From Drosophila miranda (Eukaryota; Arthropoda; Insecta; Diptera; Drosophilidae), in NCBI RefSeq assembly GCF_003369915.1, contig NC_046677.1, positions 22,214,913-22,278,912 of the forward strand: a stretch of 64,000 nt of DNA, given 5' to 3'. The position numbers were made by a program, and so were the translations under genes. Positions within the stretch are counted from its first letter, which is position 1, and every line of letters begins with the position of its first letter. Below, in pieces: positions 34,680 to 44,209 of this stretch. Below the pieces are notes generated by a model. The model made no database searches. It was not told where the DNA came from and was given only the letters and a program-made list of their open reading frames with translations.

Positions 34680-37493
34680 TCACTGGGGCTCTAGCTTTAC
34701 CAGATGCCTGCGTTGATTGTGGATCAGGATGTATAGCTTTAGCAACATTTTGTCCGCCTCCTCAATGGACATGGCATACACATAGACCCTCCCATGGTCA
34801 TGCAACTGTGCCACCACGCCCGGTATATCGCTGCTCACATAATACACGTACTCCGATCCGACATTATCGCGACTCGTCTGGGCGGACAGCACAAAACATT
34901 CGGCGAACAGCTTCAGTTTGATTTGAAAGCCAAAATGAGCGCTGGAACGCATGCGCAGGTACAGCAGATTGTGGGCTGGCTCCGCCTTGAAGTGGGAGAC
35001 ATGCAGTATGGGCGAGAGGAGTTTGTTCTGGACTTCTATCAGATCTTTCTTGTCGTCGCGACAGCCGTTTATGATGGTCACAGTGCCATTCGGCCAGAGC
35101 CACGATATCCGACTGTGCTCCGAGTTTCGGTGGTGGTTCTCGAACTTTTGCAGGACATTTATGGAATTGTCGTACTCGACTCCTGAGAGTTTCTTGGCCG
35201 CCGACTTGAGATGGATCGGCTGGTTCAAGTGCAACGTACAGAACGTTTTCGAATACTTCAACTCGATCCGCAGGGTCAGCGTTTCCAAATTATTGATATT
35301 TTTTTTGGCCATTATCTTCACTTTGAGCAACGGCCGGGAGCGGACTGTCGGCAGATTTGTGTCCAGCTTGCGGCACAGATTTTGACTCGAGCTCTTACCA
35401 AATCTCTGGACCCATTTGCTGCGCAATCTTTTGGCCTGCGGGTCGCGATACTCGCATGCGGTCTCCTCACAAATATCCTCGAAAACGTCCAGCATCGAGC
35501 GGTAGCTCCGTTGCCAGGCGTTTTCTTGCAAGGTCGATGGATGACCGATGCCAGGCAGGCGCAGATTCTGCTGATCCTTTTCGATTTCATCCTCGAAATC
35601 AATATTAACAGGTTGTCGGTCTTTCCAGAGTAGGGACTTGTACTGGGAGGTAAGGATTTGGCTAGTCTGAAGGATCCATTGTTGGCACTCGGCCTTATCC
35701 TTCGGCCTGGGCTTCACATTGCCAATGCATATGGGTTCCTGCTCCTCTGCCACGTGCAAGTACTCCTTATTGGGAACTGGAACCGGAACTGACTCTTCTT
35801 GCTGCAGGTGCAGAAGGTCCTCAGGCATAACCACTTCTATGCATTGGCCTGGAATCAATGGCTGCGACTTTTGTGGGATCTCATCCTGCAGGGCAATGGA
35901 TGTTCTTGGAATGTCATTTAGCAGGGCCAGTGATGTCGATTTCCCAGGCATGTAATGCAGGGAAATGTCTTGTTCCACTTCAAGCGGCACGTCCATATGG
36001 GGCGCCGCGATGCGGTATTCCATATCTTCTGAGATTTCTGGATCCTGGTCAGCGGGCGCTGTGAGCTGCAAAGTGTCATTCACAGGACGAGGATTTTCCG
36101 TTGGAATGAACATATTAAGTATCTCGTCGATCTCCGTAGTGTCGTTAATTTTCTGGCTTTTGAATCTGAGCGACTTAAGAAGTTTTATCGAACGCAAGCC
36201 ACGGGATACCTTAGGGATGATCCGATGCACCAAAGGACTCCGACTCTCACTCTGGCTCGGTTGCATGGCTCGTTTTTGCTCCTCTTGGAAGAGAAAGTGG
36301 ACAGCCAGAGCATTTTTCTCTGCCCATGGCTCCAGTCTGGCCCTTTTCGATGGCCTCGGTGTAGGTGGTGGTGTGGGTGGATTATCATAGCGCCATTTTG
36401 GGCAAGGAGATGTGGGACAGGGCATTCTGCAGTTGAAGGGCCAAGTGTCTGGATCCAGCAGACCCGCCTCAAAGTCCTTTTCCATCTGACTGAGTTCCTC
36501 AGACGTTGGGATACGACTGAACAGATATCTGGGCGGCTCTTGTGGATCTGCTGCTGGAATCTCTGGGACAGCTTCTGGTACTTCTAGGTTTCCGGCGACT
36601 GCTTCTGGGATCTCTGGGTTTCCTGTAGCTGCATCCGGCATTTGAGGGGCCTCTGAGATGGGGCTTAAACATGGTAAAGGACAATATTCATCCAACAGCA
36701 TCTGCATATATTCTAGCTCTGGCTCCAGCATGGTTGCGATGACCTTCGGTTTCGGGATGTACCTTCGAAAGCCGGCGGGCAACTTGAGCGAAGATTGAAA
36801 GCCTCTTTTCTTGAGCTCTCTGCCCCAAGCAAATGAGTCAAAGATCTCTGCGACCCTGACGACCCCGGCCTTCTTGTTGGCCACAAACTTGGCCATGAAA
36901 TTGACTTCGGGAGTGGAGATGGTGGGTGGCATGGGACCATGGCGTCTGTTCCAGATCGGAGTGGTGATTATTGGATAAGGGCTTGACGAATCCTCTCTAC
37001 GAGGTTTCTCTTTGGCCTGAAATGTGCTGGAAAAAAAGGAAGAAGGCGGCTTTGAGATTTGTCTACTACAAATACAAGTTTTTCAAACGGTCTAGTATGC
37101 CTTCGCACGAAACGTCAAATATCTAATGTAACAAATTTTTCTTTTGTTGGACAAATTATCTTTCACTGCATGTCGGATGCAAAAAATAAATTCTGGGTAA
37201 TTTGTGAATCATAGAGGTTTTTAAAGGAGAGGGTTTTAATCGATGGCCACTGTAGATGATAGAATTCTGTTACCTGGCCAGCTTTTCCTCTGCATCATTT
37301 TCTTGGTTCTTCTGCAGACTTGTATTCTGTTTGTTGACGTAGTTAAAGTAGAAATGGTCCTGAGCTTCGATGTAGCGTTCCTCACTGAAGTCTCTAAAAC
37401 AATGCACTTTTGATTTGGCCGAAATGCACGTTATAGTTATGTCCCTTACCTTTCTGAGGCCGAGTCCGTTTCCTGGTCGCAATTATTGAACAT
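34680..37493 (-). CDS. Large protein with C-terminal TBP-like domain
   Basis: Three exons (37450-37493, 37274-37393, 34680-37026) in matching phase give 836 residues starting MFNNCDQETDSASERDF. Residues 85 to about 620 are largely disordered: a short repeat region (EVPEAVPEIPAADPQEPP), a Pro/Thr-rich stretch (NPPTPPPTPRPSKRARLEPW) with a likely nuclear signal, then acidic linker. The last 190 residues fit the two-fold saddle of TATA-binding protein. In repeat one, [21 protein letters not shown] ends in [20 protein letters not shown], matching the TBP pattern of a strand with GxxxxTG followed by a helix. In repeat two, [20 protein letters not shown] ends in [19 protein letters not shown]'s intercalating Phe residues are not evident. 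A divergent transcription-related role is inference. The C-terminal domain is duplicated at 27306-28540. Confidence 0.7.
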
Positions 37494-38309
37494 TTTTCTG
37501 TTCGTTTTTTTCAGGGCTTCGATTTGCCAAACATTTATTTTTTCCAATTTTGTTGTTGTTTTTTTTCTTGTCACAATGCCTGATTAAAGTGTTGTACAAC
37601 TCCTCGAATTTGGTATTTTTAAATTAACAATGTTGTGCAACATCCTTAAACCTTGAGGCAACTAGCACTATTTGCTGCAGTAGAGAATGAAATGAATACT
37701 TGTACTCCACAGATGCCACAGTCCAGGCTGTTCTTAAAGACTCCTCCGTGTATCAGTTATATTCTTTGTACATGGAGTAAAACTCGATCTGCTTCCTTGT
37801 AGTTGTGACAGTTGCAGTGTCCGCTCCTGACTTGAGCAGTCCTAAAGCTTTTCTTAAAGTCGTTGTGGGGCCTAAATCTGGGACTTTCCTTATCATCAAA
37901 GCATCAAAGGCGCCACAGCGTAAAAAGGCTAAAGGCATAGGCAGTGGCTCTAGAAATTGTGACGCAATTTCATGCAACAGAAAAACGGAAACTCTAGAAT
38001 CTTAGTAGGCTTGCTTTCAGTTTTATTTTAGCTTATTTATATGCATGATTTGGGCAGTCAGGTCTCATAACTTTTTGGCACTTCATCCGGATAACATCGT
38101 TTGTTTTTATTTTAAAATTTTCCAACAAAATTATCAAACCAAATTTAATCGTGAAAGTTTATCAGCTCTTCGCCGGACACAAGTTCTTGCGAGCCTCTTC
38201 CACGGAAAGAGGCATTCTTCAGTTGCACTTTTGTTGGGGTATTGGTATCGTAGGTGGAACGCGGTTGCCGCCTTGCCCATTTCCATCAATTGCGGCGAGT
38301 GCTGCATCA
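37494..38309. other. Intergenic, nothing firmly recognised
   Basis: The promoter side of the TBP-like gene. Open frames on both strands at 37753-38005 have protein-like composition but no start context or splice partners. Confidence 0.4.
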
Positions 38310-38890
38310 CCAGCAACGCCACCCAACAAAATCTCTTTGAAGCAAATCTGTGTCAAGGGAAAGCACAAGGTGCTCTTCGATGGCTATTAGATGACCCTCC
38401 TGGCGAATGACCAGACTGTGCTCGGAAAAACACCAAGGGTTCGGACGACCGTCAATGATGTTCTGCCGAACTGGAGGAGGAATACAAGTTCATCGGGACC
38501 TGCTCAATTGTGGAGCTACACCAGGAGCAGGTTTCTGATCTCTTCCCGCCGAACAAGCGCGACAAGGCCCCAGAGGATATACGCGAGACACTGAAGCACA
38601 TTGTGATGCTCGGCCTCACCGAATTAGAGGTCAATTCAGCTCGTGAGGTTGCCGATCATCCAATGTGTGGCTCTGCCGGTCGACCAGTGGCTGCCACTGC
38701 AATGAGCGAGACCTTGTCCCGTTCTGATGCCATTCTCACTCTCACCGTGGTCTCCAGCAACCTAAACGGCAGGTAAGTGTCCACAGAAACACAATTCTCT
38801 GGAATTCCATTTTCCCATTCATCCAATCTGATCCTCAGGAAGGCGAATCTGAACACTGGTCATCGGGGATCCAAGCTACAGCCTGCAGAT
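38310..38890 (+). pseudogene. Kinesin motor fragment pseudogene (Klp3A/KIF4 type)
   Basis: Pieces of a kinesin-4 motor domain appear in order on the plus strand but in shifting frames. First is NATQQNLFEANLCQ. After a frameshift comes KVLFDGY, a TAG stop and MTLLANDQTVLGKT, which corresponds to the ATP-binding P-loop with its GQTGSGKT degraded. After a deletion and another frameshift comes a long run, EEEYKFIGTCSIVELHQEQV to GLTELEVNSAREV and VAATAMSETLSRSDAILTLT. That run matches the segment ending in switch I, where the family has SSRSHAIFTLT; SRSDA has lost the switch I His. A GTAAGT at 38775 and a CAG near 38840 suggest that an intron was retained, so it may be a DNA-level copy rather than a retrocopy. 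It is clearly non-functional. Confidence 0.75.
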
Positions 38891-39134
38891 CAAGAACAAG
38901 CCTATGATTAACATAAATTCTGTCGGGCTGTCACGTTTAAAGAAGCCTTAAAAATAAACCAGTGAAATGATAAGATAAAACCCTGATTATCTAATTTATT
39001 TAATAAAATAAAGCTATTCAAGGAAGTTCCGCTATTGAGTAGAGTAGATTTAAGCTGTCGGCAACGTAGAATATCCATAAAATATCCCAGTGTAGAGATT
39101 TGAATTTTCTATCATAGATTTTTCCTTAGTTTAG
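38891..39134. other. Short intergenic gap
   Basis: A/T-rich sequence between the kinesin relic and the inverted duplicate; nothing recognised. Confidence 0.5.
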
Positions 39135-39160
39135 GGCCTCATTTTCAAAGTCGACATTTT
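39135..39160 (+). repeat. Repeat-family fragment at duplication junction
   Basis: GGCCTCATTTTCAAAGTCGA plus a few bases matches the palindrome-family module at about 3522-3545 (GGCCTCATTTTCAACGTCGA). It is directly at the left edge of the inverted duplicate, whose right edge is also in this repeat family. Confidence 0.7.
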
Positions 39161-39164
39161 GGAG

Positions 39165-39679
39165 CCCCTGCCACGGTCACTGCAGCCGCTGCGGCCACTG
39201 CCACCAAATCCCCGACGCCAGCTGGGTACTCCAACTGGTCGAACCACCATACAACGCTCTCCTCGCAGCCCTGGGTGGCCATCTCTGAACTTATGTACTT
39301 TTACGACAAATACGAGTTCACGAGCCTGAGCACAAGAGACCTGAAGACACACCAGGAGATTGTGGCCGAGGTGAGGGCTCTGCTGTCGGGCAAGGCTCCG
39401 TTTGATCAACGCACCCGCTTCCCGGGCAACATACATGACCCGGAGAACCTCTGGGTCTGCATTGGGCGCTGCGCCAGCGTGGAGTATCACCTCCAGCGCA
39501 TTATCAGCATCTTTAGGAAGCCCCTCAATCAGCTGACGCCGGACAAGCAACGGACCGTGCGTCAGAACTTTCATCTGGCGGTGAGCGAGCTGCGGCTGGA
39601 CATCTCGGCGAGGATCAGCGAAGTGCGTCTATACGACCGCCTGGTATTCGAGCGGGAGTTTCGTCTGGAGTGGCAGTAG
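39165..39679 (+). pseudogene. Truncated copy of the 299-aa gene
   Basis: Encodes the C-terminal 170 or so residues of the protein at 9582-10481 but lacks the first 125 and any promoter. The frame is open from the junction. It carries one Cys-to-Tyr change (YFYDKY for YFCDKY), and a GAG-to-TAG change stops it at EWQ, removing the last four residues (EADA). An internal Met (MYFYDKY or the Met of AISELM) could start a shorter peptide, but I treat this as a non-functional fragment created by the duplication border. Confidence 0.85.
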
Positions 39680-40360
39680 GCTGACGCCTAACAGGGCGTT
39701 AGTGAAAAGCGGTAGAAGGACACGCGCGTGTGGTAACAATCGACAATAACTTTTATTTGCAACACTTTTTGGAATTGATCCATATCATTTTTCGGTGCAT
39801 GGTGAAAAACGGTTACAAAAATACACACAGGATTTGTATGGAGTATAGCGATGCGCATACAGAGCACAGTACAGAGCGCATCGTTCTCCATTTAACAACA
39901 CACAATTCATGGCTCTCAGCCGTGGATTGCTCTTAAAAATTGCTCGCGAAACTAAATCTATAAGGCCGGATGCAGACAGGCTGAACATCCAGCAGGGTAA
40001 GGAACTTGGGTCTGGAACCTGTCTCTCAGTACGGCTGAACTTATTGCTCCACAAATACGTAATACAAACATTTATATATATATATCATCTATACATAATA
40101 TTAATGATAAAATAAAGCACTTTTGTGTGGGCAAACATTGATTGCTCAGGTGCGCGTGTGGGTGCTTAAACAACTAGCGGAAGATTCTTTTTGCAGATTA
40201 TCATAGATAGTCGCCATATATCCCGGGTGTATTGCTGTTGGGTTGGCTTATTTGGTGGCTGACATCAGTGGGCTGGTTTCTTCGTGCATTTAGTTAACAT
40301 TTAATCAACAGCAACAACATTTACGTTTACGAGTGCGTGGTTCGAGTGGTTCGGGTCAGT

Positions 40361-41132
40361 CTAGCAGAACTTCAGCTTCATTTTGCTGGTCTTGGGCACG
40401 TTGCGTATGGTTAGGGAGATGCGGGGGGCGCGTCGCACCAAATGGTCCCCCATCTTGTAGGTGGTCTCACACAAATCATAGTTGCAAATGCGATCACAGA
40501 GTACATCCTCTTTGGTCTCCGCAATGGAGTGCAAGTAATCACTGTACAGAGTGTCCTTCAAAATGAGAAGACTTCGCGGCTCCAGCAATAGCTTGAAGAG
40601 AACTACCCGACCCGCCTGATCACCATCACCGTCACCGTCACCGACAGAGGCATCACCTTCCTCTGCTGTCGTCCCCTCACGCTTGGCGAACTCCAGAACG
40701 GTGTGGGCGCCGCAGGAAATTGTGGATATGATGGGATAGAAGAGCGGTCCATCGGTGTGAGGAAGGATGCCCTGCCCGGGCAAATACTCGTTGACCAGCA
40801 CGTGATTGGCATTCTGCGACTCGAACACACCAAGATTATTCACCTTGTCCACATAGCTCTGCAGCCATTCGGGTATCTCCTCGGCAATCATTCCATTGGG
40901 ATGCGGAACACCGCCATAGTTGACCAGGCGCCGATTAAGCAGCTGCGTCCAGCGCGGCTTTGGCGTCCGCTCAATATGGCTGAGAATCCTCTGCTCCTCC
41001 TCCGAGGTAATGAAATTGGGAATGTACATGGCTGTCGGTGGGCACTGCACCAGATTGAGAGTGAAATCACGATGAAGCGGGGATTTTCAATATTTGCCTT
41101 ACCTTGCGCACTTCAAACCCGGTGAAGTCCAT
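40361..41132 (-). CDS. ALKBH6-type 2-oxoglutarate/Fe(II) dioxygenase, copy 2
   Basis: Two exons (41103-41132 and 40361-41044) mirror copy 1 and encode the same 237 residues. The iron-binding HTD (PHTDGP), the distal His and the RAPRISLTIRN arginines are all retained. The intron, donor and acceptor are unchanged. It lies head to head with dUTPase copy 2, with its own copy of the promoter, so both copies are probably expressed and dosage is doubled. Only scattered silent changes are seen, for example one in the codons around TSEEEQ. The lack of protein change fits a recent duplication, gene conversion or purifying selection. Confidence 0.92.
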
Positions 41133-41699
41133 AGCGCCTACTTTTATTTATCAAATGTATTTATTTTTATTAATCAATATTTTAACTTTAAATTTGGCCA
41201 GGGCAGCTATCGATAACAAATTTAATATATCTACATTTTCTGTGCTAAAAAATTAAAAAATATTAAATTTAAATGAATTAAATATGTATGTCTTTTATTC
41301 ATGTTTTCTTAGGTATATTTTTCTGTATATTTACAAATAGTATTGTTTTCCATGGCGGAGTTAAGTAAGTGGGCACCACTTGTTGAGGCACCAAAATTGA
41401 GGCAACAACCAAAGCATTCGCGGTAGCAGGAAAATAAGTCAAGTATGTAAAACAAGCCAGTCAAGTAGAAAATTGATTCATAATGAAGATTCGATCAAAA
41501 ACGAGGAATATGTATGATGGAACTTGGATAATTCGTCAGTATATTTACGGTATATTTTAAAAATGAGACGGTATATTTAGGTAAATTTCTGATTGTCAGA
41601 CGGTATATTTTATCAATGGCTCCGCGGTCACACTGTAGACGCTTATTCGCCGCCAAAAATTTGCAACTCGATATAATTAAACTGTAACTATCACTGTAG
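41133..41699. promoter_or_regulatory. Bidirectional promoter with DRE, copy 2
   Basis: The inverted copy of 7573-8139, with its DRE (TATCGATA) at 41208-41215 intact. It separates divergent ALKBH6-like and dUTPase start codons, as in the other copy. Confidence 0.65.
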
Positions 41700-42263
41700 A
41701 TGTCTTCACCCATAATCGACGACACTCCAGCTGCCAAGAAGATGAAGATCGACAAGTGTGTCCTGAGATTCGCCAAACTGACGGAGCACGCCTTGGAGCC
41801 GGTCCGCGGCTCTGCAAAGGCAGCCGGCGTTGATCTTCGCAGTGCTTACGATGTGGTAGTTCCGGCCCGTGGTAAGGCCATTGTTAAGACCGACCTGCAG
41901 GTTCAAGTTCCGGAGGGCTCCTATGGTCGCGTCGCTCCTCGCTCTGGCCTGGCCGTGAAGAACTTCATTGATGTGGGCGCCGGCGTGGTGGACGAAGACT
42001 ACCGCGGCAACCTGGGTGTCGTTCTCTTCAACCACTCTGATACGGACTTCGAGGTGAAGGTTGGAGATCGGATTGCTCAGTTCATTTGCGAGCGCATCTT
42101 CTACCCAGAACTGGTAATGGTCGACAAGCTGGAAGACACCGAACGTGGGGAGGACGGTTTCGGCTCAACAGGAGTCAAAGATCTGCCAGCTGCCAAGAAC
42201 GGCAACGGAGAGAAGGCACCGCCAGCCGAGCCAGAGGCCACTCCCACCCCCATTGCCACATAA
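41700..42263 (+). CDS. dUTPase: Deoxyuridine 5'-triphosphate nucleotidohydrolase, copy 2
   Basis: 187 residues, single exon. It is identical to copy 1 apart from retaining the second Lys in AAKKMKID. The D. melanogaster enzyme I remember also has KK, so this copy keeps the ancestral leader and copy 1 lost a codon. All five dUTPase motifs are present ([51 protein letters not shown]). The gene has its own DRE-containing promoter. Its 3' flank is followed by palindrome-family repeat and by an inverted copy of part of its own 3' UTR. Confidence 0.95.
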   Translation: MSSPIIDDTPAAKKMKIDKCVLRFAKLTEHALEPVRGSAKAAGVDLRSAYDVVVPARGKAIVKTDLQVQVPEGSYGRVAPRSGLAVKNFIDVGAGVVDEDYRGNLGVVLFNHSDTDFEVKVGDRIAQFICERIFYPELVMVDKLEDTERGEDGFGSTGVKDLPAAKNGNGEKAPPAEPEATPTPIAT

Positions 42264-42817
42264 TGTTATCTTAAGCGAAAAAACATTTTTCATTATCTTA
42301 TCGGTCCATTACATTGACCATTCATTCGATTTCCATAACTTCCCCTAAAAGTGTCATTAAATATTATGAAAATATGTTGAAATAAGTTAATTCCCAACAG
42401 TAACTCGTTTTTTAAGCAAATTTTAAAAAAGTTGTTCAGAAACTTTTTTGTTTTTAATAATTAAACGTTCTTAAGCGGTGACAAGTCACGAAGTTAGTTA
42501 AGCAAGCATAAACGGCAGCCTATCATTATATGTGAGGGTAGTCCTGCTCAACCAGATCTGCGAAAAGTTGAATCGCAGGGCAATTGGAAGATTTTACTGT
42601 TGATTTCAGTGAAGTTCTCGACTGGCAGGAAGCTGATTTTCTCAATGGCCGAAATCAGATTGAATTCCCTAATCTCATCCTGCTTGATGTTCAGCTCACC
42701 GACCTTGGATGATTCTACCGTCTGTCTTCAAATGTTTAACCCGGTTTTCGTACTGTTCTCTTGGCTGATTGCTCGCGATTGCTATTTGTCTGAGATATAG
42801 CCTTCCGAAGATTTGGA
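42264..42817 (+). other. 3' flank of dUTPase copy 2, non-coding
   Basis: The inverted equivalent of 6462-7011, with no coding potential. It contains the 3' UTR segment (42290-42395) that reappears in reverse orientation at 42978-43090. Confidence 0.7.
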
Positions 42818-42977
42818 TTTAGTATTTCGTTAGAATACTGGTTTTTCTGCACTCTATATCTTTGCTATTCGGCAGCCGATCGGAGTGCGGCATGTCTTTT
42901 CGTGATCGGGAGAGTCCTGCCAATCGACTGCCATCGGAAAAAGGGACTTCCATTTCTTCACGATTTTCGCAAAAAAA

Positions 42978-43090
42978 TTATTTCAACTTATTTCAACATA
43001 TTTTCATAATATTTAATGACACTTTTAGGGGAAGTTATGGAAATCGAATGAATGGTCAATGTAATGGACCGATAAGATAATGAAAAATGT
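42978..43090 (-). repeat. Inverted patch of dUTPase 3' UTR inside repeat
   Basis: The sequence from TTTCAACATATTTTCATAAT to GATAATGAAAAATGT is the reverse complement of about 42290-42395 and matches 6888-6991 in direct orientation. It replaces about 20 bases of the repeat (TCATGATGGTTACATCATTA in the intact palindrome arms), exactly where near-identity with the 6.3 kb copy stops. Confidence 0.85.
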
Positions 43091-43885
43091 ATTTTCATAA
43101 AAATTGCCAAAAATCGTCCTCATTTTCACAGTCGAGATTTGAATGCAGTTCGACAGTCTGGATTCTCACGATTCTGGGATAGTTGGTCCTTCACTGATCT
43201 GGTCCTCTCTATCTGAGATATAGCCTTTCCAAGATTTACATATCATTAAAATACTATTACTTTATTTACCCCCTTTCTTTAATTTGAGCAGATCGCACCC
43301 TCCGTTGGCTAGGTGTGGTCACCGATTTGCCCACCATTGTTTACCATGCCATCATCCTTTAAGTCTTTCGATTCATACGAGCGAGTGTGCGTTCGATGAC
43401 GTCTATCTACTCCAGGCGCCTCACCGGCACACGGGGACGTTATTCATGTCCCCTCGTACTTTGACTATGGAAATCAAGGGAAGGCTACGCGGGCTACTAG
43501 ACTATAGATAGATATCGTTGTTGTTAGGTTTAAGGATGTACGCGTCCATATATTGAGATAGTAGATACAAATTTGTTGCACTTGTATATTTATTTATACT
43601 AAGCTAAGTTATGATGAATAAAACTATTGAAACATCATCCTTGCTGTATCCTTTTTTTGGGGAAAATATAGCGGGGAATGTAGGGAAAAAATAGCAGAGA
43701 AAATTTAATATTTTGGATTCTCTAAAATGTCCTTGTTCCTTAATAAGGACTCTATCAAATCAGGGACATTTTTTGAATCATAGGAAGCTATCGCACGCTA
43801 TCAGATCGGCCCACAAATTAACGCGAAAACTAAATATAAAGATATATAGATCTGGAGAAAATATCCTTGATCATTGGTCCTTTAT
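43091..43885 (+). repeat. Diverged single arm of the palindrome-family repeat
   Basis: Same orientation and order as the left arm (about 3500-4700) but clearly more diverged, with several internal deletions (for example around 43315-43450). It ends near AGATCTGGAGAAAATATCCT. The lower similarity compared with the 39165-42972 block shows that this repeat copy was here before the duplication. Confidence 0.8.
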
Positions 43886-44209
43886 TCATTTTCGAAGTCG
43901 TCGTGAAGGCGATATATATCGTGTGCGCCAAATTTAAATTATTTAAACAACAAGGAATAACTATGTATGTTGTTTGCGATTTTTAATCGCTGAGCACTTG
44001 GGGCTGGAGAGAAAAGAAGTTAATCTGCCTTTACAGTAATATTGAAATAGAAACGAAGGTCAAATGTCTGCGCCATAACCCATATTCCCACGAAAAACAT
44101 TCCGATTTAACACTGGCATATTATAAATTTAGTTTGAATCTGTGAAACGATTCGTGTCGACAGAAAAAAGGAAATACATGTAAAAGTGCAACTGATGTTT
44201 GTGGACTTA
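43886..44209. other. Short intergenic gap
   Basis: The 3' flank of the DUF4795 gene (read leftwards); A/T-rich, nothing else recognised. Confidence 0.5.

Larger units (their letters stand above)
39165..42972 (-). repeat. Inverted segmental duplicate of 6300-10108
   Basis: 3.8 kb, reverse-complementary to 6300-10108 with very few differences in coding and non-coding parts alike. The length is equal to within a few bases. It carries the 3' half of the 299-residue gene, a complete ALKBH6-like gene, the shared promoter, a complete dUTPase gene with its 3' flank, and 160 bases of the palindrome arm. The two copies face each other 29 kb apart. Confidence 0.92.

Noticed and set aside
37753-38005. 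Overlapping protein-like frames on both strands upstream of the TBP-like gene
   Set aside because: Neither matches a family I know and they cannot both be real; no intron or promoter context decides between them.
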